Shown: one piece after another, positions 7,690 to 8,572 of the stretch | Position numbering within the stretch: position 1 is the stretch's first letter | Layout of the letters: the number at the start of each line of letters is the position of its first letter | Source: a bacterium | Lineage (GTDB): Bacteria; Hydrogenedentota; Hydrogenedentia; Hydrogenedentiales; SLHB01 | Reading direction: 5' to 3' | DNA length: 8,572 bases | Assembly (NCBI GenBank): GCA_024231375.1 | Contig: JAAEQP010001757.1 | Span: forward strand, 1-8,572 | Program-made: the position numbers and the translations under genes | The notes under the pieces: generated by a model | Told to the model about the DNA's origin: nothing | Databases searched by the model: none | The model's input: the letters and a program-made list of their open reading frames with translations, nothing else

Positions 7690-8487
7690 ATGAAGATCTG
7701 CGTAGCGGGCGCCTGCGGACGAATGGGACGGCGCATCCTCGAGTTGGCTGTGGCCGATGACAACCTCGAAATCGGCAGCGCCTTCGATCTGCCCGAATTG
7801 GCGGGCACGGACCTGACGGTCGGTCATGAGTCGGGCCAAGCGGTCCCGGTAGAGGTGGACGGCGACGCGGCTACCGCCATCGCCAAGGCCGACGTGCTCA
7901 TCGATTTCACCATCGCCGACGCCTGCGTCCCCAATGCGGAAGCCGCCGCAGCCCTCGGCAAACCCGTCGTCATCGGCACCACCGGTCTCAGCGACGACCA
8001 GTCCGCCGCCATCGGCGAGGTAGCAACGAAGGTGCCCGTGATCCACGCGCCCAACATGAGCATGGGCGTCAACCTGCTCTTCAAGCTGACGGCCGAAGTC
8101 GCTGCCATCCTCGGGTTGGACTACAACGTCGAGATCGTCGAGACGCACCACAACCTCAAGAAGGACAGTCCCAGCGGTACCGCCGTCCGGTTGGCCGAAC
8201 GCGCCGCCGAGGCCTTGGGGCTCGACTACGCCGCTGAGGCCGCCCACGGTCGTGAAGGGCTCGTCGGCGAACGCCCCGTCCGCGAGATCGGCATGCACGC
8301 CATCCGCGGCGGCGACGTGGTCGGCGAACACACGGTGAGCTTCATCGGCAAAGGCGAACGCGTCGAGCTGACCCACAGAGCCCACAACCGCGACAACTTT
8401 GCCCGTGGCGCCCTCCGGGCCGCCCTGTTCACCGCGGATGCCGAACCCGGCCTCTACGACATGCAGGACGTCCTCGGCCTGAAATAG
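7690..8487 (+). CDS. dapB: 4-hydroxy-tetrahydrodipicolinate reductase (DapB)
   Basis: DapB reduces the DapA product with NAD(P)H to tetrahydrodipicolinate, the second step of the diaminopimelate pathway. The 265-residue protein has normal length. The Rossmann motif VAGACGRMGR is at 5-14, and acidic Asp33 lies near the end of the second strand, where cofactor choice is set. IDFT (71-74), VIGTTGL (94-100) and APNMSMGVNLLF (120-131) follow. The signature ETHHNLKKDSPSGTA (151-165) contains His153 and Lys157, matching E. coli catalytic His159 and Lys163. HAIRGGDVVGEHTV is at 203-216. ATG 7690 has AGGAG nine bases upstream. It lies 21 bases after dapA and is followed by a terminator, so the pair forms a two-gene operon. 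Confidence 0.98.
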   Translation: MKICVAGACGRMGRRILELAVADDNLEIGSAFDLPELAGTDLTVGHESGQAVPVEVDGDAATAIAKADVLIDFTIADACVPNAEAAAALGKPVVIGTTGLSDDQSAAIGEVATKVPVIHAPNMSMGVNLLFKLTAEVAAILGLDYNVEIVETHHNLKKDSPSGTAVRLAERAAEALGLDYAAEAAHGREGLVGERPVREIGMHAIRGGDVVGEHTVSFIGKGERVELTHRAHNRDNFARGALRAALFTADAEPGLYDMQDVLGLK

Positions 8488-8509
8488 GCGGGACTATCAC
8501 ATCAATAAT

Positions 8510-8547
8510 GGGGCGCAACCGGAACGGATTGCGCCCCTGTTTTGTTT
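8510..8547 (+). terminator. Intrinsic terminator after dapB
   Basis: GGGGCGCAA (8510-8518) pairs perfectly with TTGCGCCCC (8529-8537). Inside, CCG and CGG add three pairs around a GAA loop, with one bulged A at 8528. The T-rich run TGTTTTGTTT (8538-8547) follows directly. It lies 22 bases after the dapB stop and should end the dapAB transcript. Confidence 0.92.
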
Positions 8548-8572
8548 GGGAGCATAGCGGGATGGTGCGTGC

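Noticed and set aside
6490..8385. 631-codon open frame on the minus strand opposite dapA and dapB
   Set aside because: It is the mirror of two certain genes in GC-rich DNA. Its protein is low-complexity (rich in G, H, D and V), matches no family I know, and it crosses the intergenic region without a ribosome site.

Overview
The window is about 8.6 kb of GC-rich bacterial DNA carrying two divergently transcribed housekeeping gene groups. The proteins suggest a Gram-negative-type bacterium with a sodium-pumping respiratory chain. GC-rich codon use and the gene pair nqr/dap do not fix the phylum. A little-sampled lineage (for example PVC-like or Hydrogenedentota-like) is possible, but that is a guess.

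Left and centre, minus strand (1-6473): a complete six-gene nqrABCDEF operon for the Na+-translocating NADH:quinone oxidoreductase, followed by the first 176 codons of apbE, which runs off the left edge. Transcription goes from about 6600 down to 1. The genes are packed tightly: nqrA/nqrB share one base, nqrB/nqrC overlap by 11 bases, nqrD/nqrE are one base apart, and the other gaps are 26-35 bases. All main cofactor sites are visible: the [2Fe-2S] cysteines, FAD and NADH motifs of NqrF, the paired membrane cysteines of NqrD and NqrE, and the SGAT flavinylation sites of NqrB and NqrC. ApbE is the enzyme that attaches FMN to such SGAT threonines, so the operon encodes both the pump and its flavin-loading enzyme.

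Middle, 6474-6798: a 325-base non-coding divergent region. It holds a candidate nqr promoter on the minus strand, a three-tier nested inverted repeat in the predicted nqr leader, and a candidate dapA promoter on the plus strand.

Right, plus strand (6799-8487): dapA and dapB, the two consecutive enzymes that commit aspartate semialdehyde to diaminopimelate and lysine synthesis, followed by a strong intrinsic terminator at 8510-8547. DapA carries Cys at the position of the catalytic-triad Thr44.

I did not find a mobile element, CRISPR array, tRNA, rRNA or new defence-type system here. The points most worth a second look are the DapA T44C substitution, the structured nqr leader, and the cysteine-rich membrane anchor of NqrC.
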